Assembly: GCA_963169105.1 (NCBI GenBank)
Contig: OY720643.1
Location: 85,667,696 to 85,731,695 of the forward strand
Source: Ceriagrion tenellum
Lineage: Eukaryota; Arthropoda; Insecta; Odonata; Coenagrionidae
Reading direction: 5' to 3'
Length of the DNA: 64,000 nt
Below the pieces are notes generated by a model. That model worked only from the letters and a program-made list of their open reading frames with translations, ran no database searches and was not told the origin of the DNA. The position numbers and the translations under genes were made by a program. Below, in pieces: positions 24,578 through 36,192 of the stretch (positions within the stretch are counted from its first letter, which is position 1; the number at the start of each line of letters is the position of its first letter).

Positions 24578-24692
24578 AGGGCACGTAAGCCATAGTTGCC
24601 TAGGACGCTGAAACCTTAGTTGCCTAGGACGCTGAAACCTTAGTTGCCTGGGGACCCGCAAGGCATAGTTGCCTGTGGCCTCGCAAGCCCCT
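24578..24692. repeat. 24-bp minisatellite, about four copies
   Basis: Units begin TAGTTGCC at 24593, 24617, 24641 and 24666 (spacings 24, 24, 25). The two central units share TAGGACGCTGAAACCT; the outer units have diverged (GGACCCGCAAGGCA, GGCCTCGCAAGCCC). No spacer structure like CRISPR. Confidence 0.9.
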
Positions 24693-24814
24693 AGAGGCGG
24701 CCTTGAATCCGATACAACTTGCTACACTATCTCAAGGTCAGTATGTAGAAGTACCTTAGTCCTAAAGTTGGCATAAAAAAGAGATTTTCTTTGTGTTCAT
24801 CTTCAAATTGGTAT

Positions 24815-25085
24815 GATCTGAGGTCAGAGGAGAGGTAGGGAGTATTTGGAGAACTGTTAGGGAAAAAGAGAAATGTGTGGAGAAACAAGGGTGAGAGAGA
24901 GAGGGAGGTAGGAGTAGGGCGGGGAATGGCAGGAGTGAAAGCGGGGCATGATGGATGGCTCCCGGGAGACATTGGCAGGAAGCGAATATCCGTATATAAC
25001 TATATATAAAAAGATATGTGGAAAAAACAAAGGGATGTGACAAAGCGGAGCGATAGCGAATGGAAAATAAGTTAGGGCTGGGATG
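24815..25085 (+). repeat. Purine-rich tract
   Basis: Strongly G/A-rich on the + strand (GGTGAGAGAGAGAGGGAGG and similar). The predicted proteins on the complementary strand are Ser/Pro/Leu low complexity, not genes. A short (AT)n run follows at about 25108-25132. Confidence 0.6.
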
Positions 25086-25526
25086 GAGAGAGCTCACGTC
25101 CCTCTTCCATATATACATATATATATATATATTATTTTTTCCTTGATGTGTTCACCCTGGCTCCCACCCATTTCTTCTCTCTCGAAAGTCCACGTAAAGG
25201 TTTCCTCACAAATCTTTTGTTTTCCTTTTTTTCCAAGAAGTATTTACTTATTTTTTTATTCCTGTTATTATTATTGTATCTCCTCTAGAGGATATGAGAG
25301 GTGAGTGAGTGGATGGAAAGAGGAGGAAGTCACGGCCTTGTCTAATGTTCCGATAAATATGAATAATGCCTAGTTGTTGTTGTAAGTTTTAGGGGAGAAG
25401 GCATAAGAGTTGAGCAGGGAAATGGGAGATGGAAAAATTAAATGGGTTGTAGAGATCCTCGGAGGAGATAAAATGCATTTAGATTCACTCATGTGAGTCC
25501 TTTTTTAATACCCGCCCGTCACTTAT
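25086..25526. other. No gene recognised
   Basis: Non-coding; nothing further supported. Confidence 0.4.
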
Positions 25527-25620
25527 TACTATCTACATCTACATACTACCCTGTGATCCGCCGTAGCGGAAGTTTTCAGGAAACCATCGGTGGAAATTTA
25601 AAGGGCTAGAGAAAAGCAAT
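25527..25620 (-). mobile_element. LINE family 1 extreme 3' end
   Basis: On the minus strand the sequence ends CAGGGTAGTATGTAGATGTA plus GATAGTA, the same 3' terminus (a GTAGAT-type short repeat tail after GGCTTGCAGG or CTCGCAGGG) seen in the family 1 copies at 47978-48790 and 52695-53005. Coding sequence is missing. Confidence 0.55.
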
Positions 25621-27667
25621 AGATAGAATATATAGTGCGATTTATGTATCGGAGGTGTTAAATATATTTTCTCATGATATCAAACGAATTTGATGCATTC
25701 GCTCAGCGATAAAGCTGTCATTTACTAATCTACACCTTTATTTAATTTTCAAAATTCCAACTCTCAGGCTACGGGGTTGCCGAAGGGGCTACTTAGTGGT
25801 ATTTACCCTAATGTAAACCGCATGAAGGGACCATTATTGAGTTTACCTCCGCATTCGGTTTTGTGAAGACCAACGTATCGACGCCCGAGACAATTGTGGT
25901 TTAGAAACAGCTAAAAAAACTTGGTGGATATTCAAAGTATTTAATCTAATTGTAAAAAATTTTCTGCTTCTCTTTATTTGGGAAAGAACGAGATCGTACC
26001 AAAATTGGATAAAATAATTCCAGGTCCATTTAAATAACTTTCCTCAGTTTTATTACATATAACGTGGATGATTAAATTGAAGTCTTACTGTTTGGAAGAG
26101 TATTTCTCTAAATCTGATTCGAATATTATCTCTTTTGACTGACTGGAGGGTAATGATGACACTTCCTGTCGTGAAATATGATGCTGCTTTGCATAATTTG
26201 GACACAAAACGTGTTCTCTGCTTAAGTTGATGCACATTTTAGCGATAAATATAAGTTTTTAGAAGAAAAGATAGAATGTAAGCAATGTATGAGAGCCCTT
26301 CTGTTTAATTGTGAGGAAATAAGTTTAATTTTGCCAATGTGACTTTCATTCCTCATCCACAGCGTAAGGGTGATAAATCGTGTGAAATGCGGATTAGAAA
26401 CTAAAACTAGGTAAGTAAGTGGAGGCTATATGATGATTTTCTTAGAAACAGAAAGCATCTCGTTTGAACTTAATGAAGACGTATTGCTGGGCATGTTGAA
26501 TTTGAAAAGTTTTTGGGTTCACTTTTTTAATTGAGAACATTCATTATTTGATTTCATTTTTAATGAGAGTGGAGGGTGAAGCCTACACATCCTAGAAAAG
26601 AAGATACTTACAGATATGATTCCAGGTTAGTTTTAATTAATCAGTGAGTTAACAGATGAAGATAGCGAAGGGCAAAAGTGCATTCACAGATATAAGAGGT
26701 ATCTCATAAGGGGTATGAGAAATACTTCGTAGGAATAACAACGCTCGCGGGTACCATGCGGAAGGCGACACTTGAATTGATAGATATTCGAGACTCTTAT
26801 GGGAATTCAATAAAAGTTTTTATAAGGGATGAATTCCGGAAATTTCACCTCGTACCTTTTCCGGCATTGGTAATGGAACTCAATTCATCACTCTATAAAA
26901 CGGAATCTCAAAATCTCAGATGAAACTTCTCGTGCGATCCAAATTTCGGTTTCAATTAATGACTGTTGCTGGGCAAAAGCTTACATAATTTACATTGTTT
27001 TCATGTTAAAATTAACGATTTCATTGCGTTGAAGCTCCATAACCTGATACTCCTCGATCAATTTTATATTTCTCCATAGGAAGTGAACCTTTATACAAAT
27101 ACAGGAAAACTCACTACAAACAGAATTCGAGATAATTACGAATATGATTGTTTAGGTGAAGCACTACCACCGGTATTTTCTTGCAGCACTCTTCTCACCT
27201 GTGAATAGTAGTTGCATGCATGACTAAGTACCTAGTTAAAAATAAATACCTTACATATTTATATCTGGACCAAAAATCGCATTCCGCCAAATAATGAAAT
27301 ATAAATGACCCCGCGATACTATAAGATTTTGAATAATCTGAAACTGCATGGATTTCCAGTTCTGGAATAGTTGACGTAATTTTAGGAATAAAATGTCAAC
27401 AGTTCAACGTAGAGTATATCTTTGAACGCACGGAGGATGGAGGAACTTGTCCACAGCTTAGGGGGAAAAAGAGAAACTAAACCACCCCATACTTCTTATA
27501 TAAGGACATTTTTCTAACTAAAAGAAATATCGGACGGTAAAACTCATTAAGTATGCAGTTGAAACGGGGAGTACAAGGTTGCTTACTATCCGCATCAAGT
27601 CTGTAATGTAACTGTAAGAGGATGTAGGAAAACGAATGGAGATTAAGAGTAACCTAGCTGACCCGTG
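25621..27667. other. No gene recognised
   Basis: AT-rich non-coding DNA with isolated donor-like AACTAG|GTAAGTAAG near 26410. No exon supported. Confidence 0.45.
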
Positions 27668-27799
27668 CGAATATTTCGCACAGTATGCGGCTTCTTCCTG
27701 TTTCTTCCTTCTTTCTTCCTGTTCTTCTACCTGTCGAATATTTCGCACAGTATGAAGCTTCTTCCTGTTTCTTCCTTCTTTCTTCCTGTTCTTCTACCT
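27668..27799. repeat. Two-copy tandem duplication, unit 67 bp
   Basis: CGAATATTTCGCACAGTATG starts at 27668 and again at 27735, each followed by a long TTCTTCCT-rich run. The copies are almost identical, so this is a recent duplication. CGAATATTTCG is itself palindromic. Confidence 0.9.
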
Positions 27800-28629
27800 C
27801 TTTCTTCCCATGGAAAAGTATATGTTATTTATGTTTGTGTTAAAGATTCATAACGTTTACGTAAACGGTAGACGGTCACACTGATTGCATGTCGAATGTA
27901 AACAATCTAACTAAACAATGAGTTAATAGATGGCGCCTCCTACAGTCTTTAAGCACGTAACCATAGCCAGCATATTAGTTGATTATGTTGTCAACAGATG
28001 GCACTGTTAATTTTTGATCATTTTTTTTAATTTTTTAACAAAAACATTAATATTAAACCATTTGTCTATTTTTCGTCAATAGCGGGGTATATAAGCTTTA
28101 AAACGATTTTTGAATCATTACTTTTGACGAAAAATTATGGGAGTTATGGCGTTGAAACAAAAAAAATACCTTTGAGAAATAATATATATGATAAGGTAGA
28201 AGATTTTAAAGAGAAGTTGAGAAAAATTGAAAGTATATAAATATTTTATGCTAAAACTAGGTTATGAACATCTATTTTGAGACACTATGGTAACCTGTTA
28301 TTCCTCCGTTCTCACTGTACTCTTTTTGCAGAAAAATAAATCCATTGGCCTGGGCTACGGAATCATAACGCAGGTCGACCTGGAGGATCAATCCTTATTC
28401 CGTATTTATTTGTTTCGTCGCTATTTTACAACATTTTGGGCTTCTTTTTTTCATATCAGAAGCGTCACAGCCGATCAAACGCGGTTCTCTCCGTTTTATA
28501 TTTTTTTTCCCCCTTCACAACGAGATGACTGAGTGCCGTAATTTTTGACGAATTTGTTTTCGCCCGGCTACTGCTTGATTTAATCGAAAATAAAATAAAT
28601 ACAACAAAATGCTTCAAGGGAAGGAAATT
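27800..28629. other. Unclassified, possibly transposon-derived
   Basis: Contains AGATGGCGCC and AGATGGCACTG about 90 bases apart, a common look in insect transposon-derived DNA, but I cannot define termini. A good acceptor-like tract ending CTCTTTTTGCAG at 28331 precedes an open frame with no recognised domain and no donor. Confidence 0.3.
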
Positions 28630-28880
28630 CCCAAGTTATCGGTGCGGATGACGTCTCTCGCCTTTCGAGGTTCACGTGGCAACAGCGCTCTCGCCCTCCC
28701 AGCGCGCAAAAACGCTAAAGCCGCCCGCTCCCCCGCGCCGAATTCATTTTGAGCCGCGGCGATATTTATGCATACAACATGGCCGTTGTCATGTCACGTA
28801 CACGATTACGCGGGACGTCAAACGGCGAAAGTGGATATCCCGGCGGAGAGATGAGCAAAAAGGGCTTTGGGAAGCGAACA
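28630..28880. promoter_or_regulatory. CpG-dense GC patch
   Basis: The clearest CpG-rich patch: CGGTGCGGATGACGTCTCTC, CCAGCGCGCAAAAACGC, CCGCGCCGAATTC, GAGCCGCGGCGATATTTATG and CACGTACACGATTACGCGGG. Two short overlapping frames have no recognised domain. Candidate promoter or conserved regulatory element; function unproven. Confidence 0.3.
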
Positions 28881-31800
28881 GTGAAACAAACTGTTGTGGC
28901 ATGTGATATTTTCGGGAGTCTCCCGCTATTTATTTACTGAAGGGTTAAAAACCCAGAGAGGGCAGATGAAGGGAGTATTCATGTGTAAACCTTCGGTAAA
29001 TCAAAATCCGACTCCAAAGTTGTTTCCATAGGTCGATTATTTCAAGTGTGGACTTAAAGGGCGCATTCCTTTTACTCTAGACGTTACTCTTTGCGCACTT
29101 GCGCTTCATTCGTGTCAGATTCCGCACATTGGACTGCACACTACAAAGAAATGAAATATGCATAAGAAGAAAAGAGCCTGCGTTGTTGCGCCTGTATGTG
29201 CTGCGCTTCAATATAGGTGACAAACATGAATGATGAAATAAAAATTCAATTCCAGGTGTGATGTCTGAACAGATTCGTTAAATGTTCACAATACAAATCG
29301 GCCTTGACTCCTGTGTTCTTTCAAAATTCTACCTATTGGCTGGAGAACGTTTATAACATTGGCACATCATTCAGGTTCTCTTAAGTTTGCTGATATTTCC
29401 TTGTCTGTGAAGACTTCAGCATCGTTGAGAAAATGCGTCCTTAGCCTGAAAGTATATATTCTGCTGAGTTGTGAATCAAACCCATCAGTTTCAAGGGTAA
29501 TGACATACAGGAGATCTGAGTTCATTACTTGAGTACGTATGTTCTTCAGTTGTTTTAGCCTTACAATTTGATTATATTCAGCTTCACAACAGAACTTTAT
29601 TCAGAAACAATAGAAAATGCTAAGCGGATTTTGTCAGTGTTTCATTGGTTGAGAAGTTTATCACAATGAAGTTAACTGTATGATGAAGCCATAGTGGACG
29701 GAATCTGCTTATGCTGCTGGCCTAAATATTTCTAATTGAGATGAGTTTTGCTGCTAATAGAGCTTGAATTGCTATTCGATGCCTTCGAATCGGCCTATTC
29801 AAGTCATAGATCAAGCAATGCGTCTCAATCCGTGCTATTTCTGCGTGAGTGGTACAGGCATGCCTCATGAAATCCGCCAAGCTCTTGTTAATTTATCGCT
29901 ACAAACATTTCTGAATAACTTCTCACCCTCTCACTCTTGCATCTATTATTAAATGGGGCTGAAGTTTACAGGCTATTAATATAATTCATCTCAGTTCCTG
30001 CAAGAGACCTCACATTGCGTGCGGGTGAAATTTCAAACACATGAGTAAGCCCGTCGAAAGCCGTAGATCCTGAGAAGCGCATAAACCCTCCAAAGCATCC
30101 CTTCTCTTCCCTTTTCCCAAGCTCTCATTCTGCGTACATACCTTTTGGGCATCCAGACGCTTTCGGGGCAATATATCACCACGCCATACGCTTGTGTATT
30201 TTCCCTAGATGGTGTGGCGTAGCTGGCAGACGATGAATGCGACGGCTGCAGCAAACAAACGTACACTTGCACAATAAAGTATCGCGACAAAGTGCAATGG
30301 CGCCTCAGGCTAGTCGGTCTTAAAAGCTTGAACTATATTGGCTACCCTGTGTTGTTTCTGGTTTTAATCAAAATCATCAAGCAGACTCTTTAGTACTCTC
30401 TATAATATTGTCTCGGCAAGCCGAATTACTCTGTTGCAAACATGATGAATGAGCATACACTGGGCTTTCCGACCAGATGTTCTTGATGCCCACAGATATG
30501 TGGTGGTATCTGCCACTGGCCATTTCATGGCCTAAATGTGTGCTACCTCACTACTTCCCTCCGATGTGTCAGGTTTCTCCTACAACTAAATATTTCCCTG
30601 CAAGCCAATTGAAGGATGCTTGGCAGGGTGTGAGTTACGACCAACGTGCACTATAATGTACAATTAACTTTTATTATCATGCACTACTCAGTAGGCATGC
30701 CACCAATGCTACATAAACTATTTGTATTAATGTATATGGTAACTACGTAAAAGACAAATGATATTCATGTAAAAGTTATACGAAAGTGATGTTATTACTA
30801 CACGGTAGATTAATGGACAAGCAATAGGGAACGTGCCCACTAATCAGCTACACTATTTTGCTATTGCTGCTTGGAACATTTTACTGGTGATAGGGCTTGA
30901 GTTGAACTTTCTCATGTTTGCCTCAGGCGGTATATACTGTTGCAGTTAAAATGAACCTAATATCCGTGAAATCCCATAGTCTTGGCCAATGAGGCTTTAT
31001 ATAGCAATTAATCGCAAAGCGAGTTTGAAACGATGGCAGACTATACTCTTTTTATTCTCTACGTCTATAATTTGTTAAGTTGCCAAAGAAGTGAAAGAAG
31101 CGATTGCCTCTATTAATTTATGGCTTTAAGATATTGATTATTTCTTCCCCTTTACGCTTGATATTTCATCAATTCCAGATCAATGGAAAATCATAGATTC
31201 CATTACAGTTTGTCAAAAAAAACCTTAAAAAAACAAAAAGTTTGTTCTATAATTGTATATTGAGCGCCACTCGGCCGTGTACACAACGGCAGTTTAATAG
31301 TTGCAGTTCGCTATATGCAAAATTTTCGTTGCCAATGGTCCAACGACGTAGTTTTAGCTTCTTTCATTTTCAGTAAAAATGTTGGAATTGCGGTTTTTGG
31401 TTCTTTTTTCGGTTTCCGTCAGAGACTTTTATTAATGGGGTATAGGACAGGTCTCATGGAAAGATAAAGATAGCAGGATAATAAAGAATTAACGTCCAAT
31501 CCCGCGGGAGGACAGGAGGAAAAATATTTTTTTTCAATTTTTTCACCCTGAAAAACCACCCTCTTCCAACCCTCTTTCCGACTACTACAACATTTCTCCC
31601 CAATGCATCTCCACCTTTGCCTTCCTCCCCCAGTCCGTGAGGAGGAACCATCCTGACGGTGATTGAATTAAGATCATATTTTTGGGAAACCAATATCCCT
31701 TCTGGGGTCGAGCGGAGTGTCTTCGTTTTAATAATTCACTTTTGTGGGACGGAATGAGTTGGGGAGGTTGGTAGGCAGGCTGTATGGGGAGGGTGAAGAT

Positions 31801-31939
31801 GTGAGTAGATCTTGGGTAGGCTACTTGTTAGGGTGAGGGATGAGGCCAACGTTGTGTAAGTTTAAGAAGGGCCCAGTACTTCTCTTTCCTATGATCTCAC
31901 AAAAGGGGGCCTCCCATTCCTAACCATAGAGGGGGCTCC
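28881..31939. other. No gene recognised
   Basis: Non-coding sequence; short open frames only, nothing with a recognised family. Confidence 0.5.
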
Positions 31940-32480
31940 GATGCTCTTCCTGTTGGACTTCTCCTGGAAAAGCCCTATGTCACGGGACGGGAGGACTTGC
32001 GGTCACGTCTACGGAAGGGGAAGGGAGGATTTGTCGAGGGGGATGGAGATCTAGTAAGGAATTTTTTCGGTTGCAAGGAGGGTCGTTCAAGAGTGGGTAT
32101 GGGAGACTGGTGGTAAAGTTCAGAAGGAGGTGAGGGTCCTATTCGCCGCTCTGATTGGCTAAATGCCTCACCCCTTGATCTCACATCTTTCCCCCATCTC
32201 TCGGTACTTGTGGAGCTTTATTGCTGATACCGCATATCCCCCATACACTTCGACTTCAGATCTCCCCTTTCTTTGCCCTTACATCTCATCCCACGGTCCC
32301 CGAGGGTCGTCTCGTCCTTTCTCCTCTCTGCAACCCTCTTCTTCTTCATCTTCACGGTGACAAACCCTTTACATCCCCTTTCCTTAACCCCTCGGTTCAC
32401 CTTCTCCTCTACTTTGTCCCTCATACTTACTCCTCTCTCTTTCCCTCCTTACCTTTCTCCCTCGCTTCTCGTTTAAGACC
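31940..32480. repeat. Purine-to-pyrimidine composition switch
   Basis: About 31975-32130 is G/A-rich on the + strand and about 32165-32480 is C/T-rich, with a short mixed junction. The open frames on both strands (Ser/Pro/Leu or Arg/Lys/Glu-rich) are composition artefacts. Confidence 0.6.
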
Positions 32481-33359
32481 CCTCAGCACGGAACACGGGG
32501 CAGCTGCATGAAGAGTGGTGAACTGTCTCGCAAAGGTGGTGGAGTAGCCCCTGAGGCGCTTAAATGGGAAAAATTGAAGACATCGACGAGGCCAGAATTG
32601 TGCCGATTAGTAGCTGTGTAAGGAATTGTGTGCAGGTGATGAGTGTCAGATCTTATACTTTCTTGGATGAACTGAAGTTTTTTTTTAGCTCTGTATCATA
32701 TTTTCTTTGAGAAAGTTTCTGGGTAGCAAAATATATTCATTATTTCATTGTCAACAGTTGAAAATTATACAACTGCTTGTTTGAGGCTATGTATGATATT
32801 TTTATTGGAATAGCGACCGCGGTTTTCATCTGAATATGGCTTACAAGGGCCTATAGTTTGCGATAAACGCAGCCTAGAGATCACGGTCACAGTGCGGTTG
32901 CTACTATTTACTGTCGCGCCCTAGGAGTGTGTTTTTAGAGTGTAAGCGTTGCAATTTTTTATCAGTTCTTCCAATAGTTTGTGTAGGATATAACGTATAT
33001 ATAAAAAAATATATACGAAGGATTAAAAAAATAATGCCTACTCTTATTATCCAAAATATTCTTATTACATGATATCAAATCGTCATGCTTGATTGGTTAA
33101 TTCGGGAACGTGGTCGTGATATGACACATTTGCGTCATTGAGGAAAGGTAGAGTGGCTGGCGAGAGAAAAATTATTTGGGAGATTTGACGAAGGATGTAT
33201 GGGAACCAAATGCCCAGCAACTGACGGAATTGACGGGAAGGCCATGAGTTCCATAGTTTGACTTTCCGTCCGACGTACGAATGTCTGAAAACGGCAGTCA
33301 TGAAGTATTCCCCTCCTGGCACCAGATCACCCCATTCTTAGTGCATGATGTGTTGGGTA
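32481..33359. other. No gene recognised
   Basis: Non-coding; nothing supported. Confidence 0.5.
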
Positions 33360-33925
33360 AATTATAAACAAACGTGGAATGCATCATTATTATTAATCAT
33401 TGGTCGTCCAGTCATAAAAAAGGTTGCTCGCAGCCCTCCATCAATCATTATCTACCGCTACTTTCCTTACGTCCTGTTAGACCTTACTGTGTGCTTTTCT
33501 CTGTATTTGTTTCTTGAACCTATTCCTGGGTCTTCTTTTATGGACATTTTCTTCTATTTTACCTTCATTTATTTTTCGAATAGATCCATTATGCCAATAA
33601 TATACTTATTGTGTCATAGACTTCGTCCAATCCATCAGGTTTTTCTTTTCTCTCAAGTGCTCCATGGTCCTATCCTCTTCTACTCTTCCGTAAACTTCAT
33701 TATTTCATATTTTATCCATCCATTTTCTCTTCAGCAACCTCTTCCAACATTTGGTTTCGAAGGCTTCTAGTCTGTTCTGGTCTGCTTTACCGATGGTCCT
33801 CACTTTTGATCCATAAATTGCCGCACTCCACATGAATGCTTTCCCATAGTGCTGCTTTTTAGTTTGCAGTCCTATCTACTTTTAACACAGCAGTTACCTC
33901 TTTACCATGAGCACTTTCTTAGATG
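33360..33925 (-). pseudogene. LINE family 2 reverse transcriptase tail, decayed
   Basis: Minus-strand copy of the element at 19378-20009. Read on the minus strand from about 33925 it gives HGKEVTAVLK, then KAFMWSAAIYGSKVRT, LEAFETKCWKRLLKRKW, KINEGKIEENVHKRRPRNRF, and ends near 33360 with GACTGGACGACCAATGATTA plus AATAATAATG. Frameshifts and stops are scattered through it. The ATAATAATG tail is the family's 3' microsatellite end. Upstream sequence (to about 34330) may be more of the element but could not be read. Confidence 0.7.
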
Positions 33926-35454
33926 GGGCTATTATTTGCCTGATATCCGGTATAGAAAGTATATTTATTACTATTAGCCTATTACTTGTTCCTCTCTTCT
34001 ACTTGTTCTATTCCATCCACAGAAAATGTGTATGGAATATCGAATTTCTGTGGCATGTGTGTGTGGTTGAAGGTCAATATCGACTAACTAGTAGGCTCAC
34101 AACTTTCTTTGCATTTACACTGGGTGCAGATCACAGACGTAGAAAATATTCTAAGGTTTGCTCCATCGTATAACACATTCCCTCTCATCTTCATGGCTTT
34201 CATTCCTTATCTTACCTTGTCTTTTCCTTGGGTAAAACTTCGGCTTTCACCCAGCTTATATCGCTCCCTAATAATAACCGCTTGGCTATTCCCTTTGCCT
34301 CATTTTGGCGGACTTCGACCTTTAAGGGCGCATTAATCCTTCAAAAGAAACTTTAGCCCCCTCCAGGAATAATGGCGTTAGCAACTCCCTCTCCCTTGCT
34401 TTTGTAAAGTGTGCGCCATGGGAAACAGAGTGCGACAATGCGTTTTGACTGGGAGCCGATGCGAAATAATTGTGAATCACTGTTAAGGATAACGTAAAAA
34501 AGTCTGAATACAAGTTACCTTTAATAAATATATTCAGGAACAGAAATTATTTATTCATGCACTCATATTCTTTCGATAGTTCAACTTATGTTCTTATCGG
34601 ACCCAAAAAGGTAAAAACTAAGTTTTTGTGTAGAAAAAAGACGCACAACGGGGAATGTACCCGAGTGCCTTTTAGATTATATCGTAGTTGACAGGAACGC
34701 TAGTTTTTTTTACACGTCCAATGCAGTTTGTAATCACGTTACCAAAAGTCTATGATGGTTATTTTGCTTTAAATCATGTTATCGTGGAAAAGATATTTTT
34801 TTATTTATTTCTAATCGATATGTGGACGTTTGGACTGTGCTTTTATCTTTTGAGGACTTTAGGATTCTGGTTCTCAGCATTTCAAATTTCAGTCACTCCT
34901 GATCCACAGAGTGCGAAATTAATTTTTCTGGTGTATTTTTAACAGTAGGTACATGAAAAAATATTGCCATTTATTCACTCTTGGAACTCATCAGAAATAA
35001 GTATCGTTTGGAGTGCGACTTTCAACATTACCGGAGTCTCTGAAATAATATTTCTCAAATATCATTCTCAATCTTTGGCGTAATTTAATGGAATATATCA
35101 CTTCAAAATATAAGTTACATTAGTTTCATAAATCAATGTGAGGTGCATTGCAAGTTCATGAATGTGATAAATGAGAAGTAGCGACGGAGGGTATTCACAT
35201 CGCAATTTGCTTACTATCTTATATGCTGAAAACATGGATATCTATATTTATCTCTCACACCTTATCTTTGTACTTAAATACACAGTATCCATGGATTTGT
35301 ATCGTATACATTTGTGGAGGATTTTCCAAATTATTGTCAGACGATTTGTTGAACAAAAACCAACTTCTTACCAGCCTTCGCTCCATGGGTGATGTCAAGT
35401 GAATATTAAAGAAGTATTCTATTTGCGGACCTAAAAGTGTTTCTCAGTTTTTGG
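33926..35454. other. No gene recognised
   Basis: Possible further decayed LINE sequence in 33926-34330 on the minus strand, unproven; otherwise AT-rich with nothing supported. Confidence 0.4.
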
Positions 35455-35870
35455 AGGGATTGGGTAGGAAGCCGCTAGAGACTCGGAGGCTGCGCATTTG
35501 ACTAAGTTTGCTTGAGAAATTCAGAACAGGTGTGTTTTAGAGCGACAGAGGGAATATATTGACGCCACATTACATCTCTACGTCCGACAGACGTGATATA
35601 ATAAGTGAGATATTGCCAAACAGATAGTTACAAAAACTTGTCCTTTCCACGCACGTTAAGCTCCACTAAATACACTCACAAAAATTCGTTGTCTCCAAGC
35701 ACAATAATTGGCCATAACGAAACCGGAGCCCCACTGAAAATACAACAATAATATACTTCAGGATTTTACCTCCCAAAACATCTTCTTTTAAATTTTTACA
35801 CGGCTGGTGTCCTAATACCCCTTTCCATGCGCTCATTCGGTGGTTAATAGTATGTAGGTGTATTTTATTT
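35455..35870 (+). pseudogene. LINE family 1 (Jockey/CR1-like) 3' end, decayed
   Basis: Translated piecewise, this gives GLGRKPLETRRLRI (the LGW..L..RR motif of Jockey-type RT C-termini), then remnants aligning with FRTGVF, SDxxNI and CQTDxYKN of sister copies. The non-coding tail has ACACGGCTGGTGTCCTAATA and ends AGTATGTAGGTGTATT at about 35866. Multiple frameshifts. Sister copies: 36012-36120, 47566-48790, 51486-51845, 52695-53005 (opposite strand). Confidence 0.65.
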
Positions 35871-35952
35871 ACAATGGTTGATGTTTAAACACCCCAGGTC
35901 ACACCATCTTGCGGAAACCCGCTCAGTAGAGCAAAGAGCGGGAAGTATTTTT

Positions 35953-36009
35953 GGTGTAATAAACAGGGTAAAAAATTGCGACTTCCTTAATTTATTGAAC
36001 ACTAGCAAA
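35953..36009 (-). mobile_element. Single arm of fold-back element E
   Basis: TAATAAACAGGGTAAAAAATTGCG and CTTAATTTATTGAACACTAGC match the reverse complement of the outer right arm of the fold-back at 36193-36360 (GTGGAAGTCACAAA to TTTATTATCAC). Only the outer half-arm is present, without the central hammerhead-like motif. Confidence 0.6.
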
Positions 36010-36011
36010 TG

Positions 36012-36120
36012 TTTGACTTAGTTTGCTTGAAAAATTTAGAACAGGTGTGTTTCTTAGTGACAGAGGAAATATCTTGACATTACGGGCTTGACATCTTGAC
36101 ATTACGTTTCTTATGTCTAT
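36012..36120 (+). pseudogene. LINE family 1 short fragment
   Basis: TTGACTTAGTTTGCTTGAAA then AACAGGTGTGTTTC and GACAGAGGAAATAT repeat the start of the copy at 35500-35570. It includes a local duplication of CTTGACAT / CTTGACATTACG. It lies between the half-arm and the complete fold-back E. Confidence 0.55.
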
Positions 36121-36192
36121 CAGGGGAATACATGACAGAAGAGTACATACCTACATTAGTGTATTGTACAACTGACTCGAAAAATGTTTATT

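Noticed and set aside
24578..24692. CRISPR-like array
   Set aside because: Direct 24-bp repeats with no spacers; minisatellite in eukaryotic DNA.
28287..28532. Possible exon after the strong acceptor at 28331
   Set aside because: The frame after the acceptor lacks a donor and any known domain, and the second half is low complexity.
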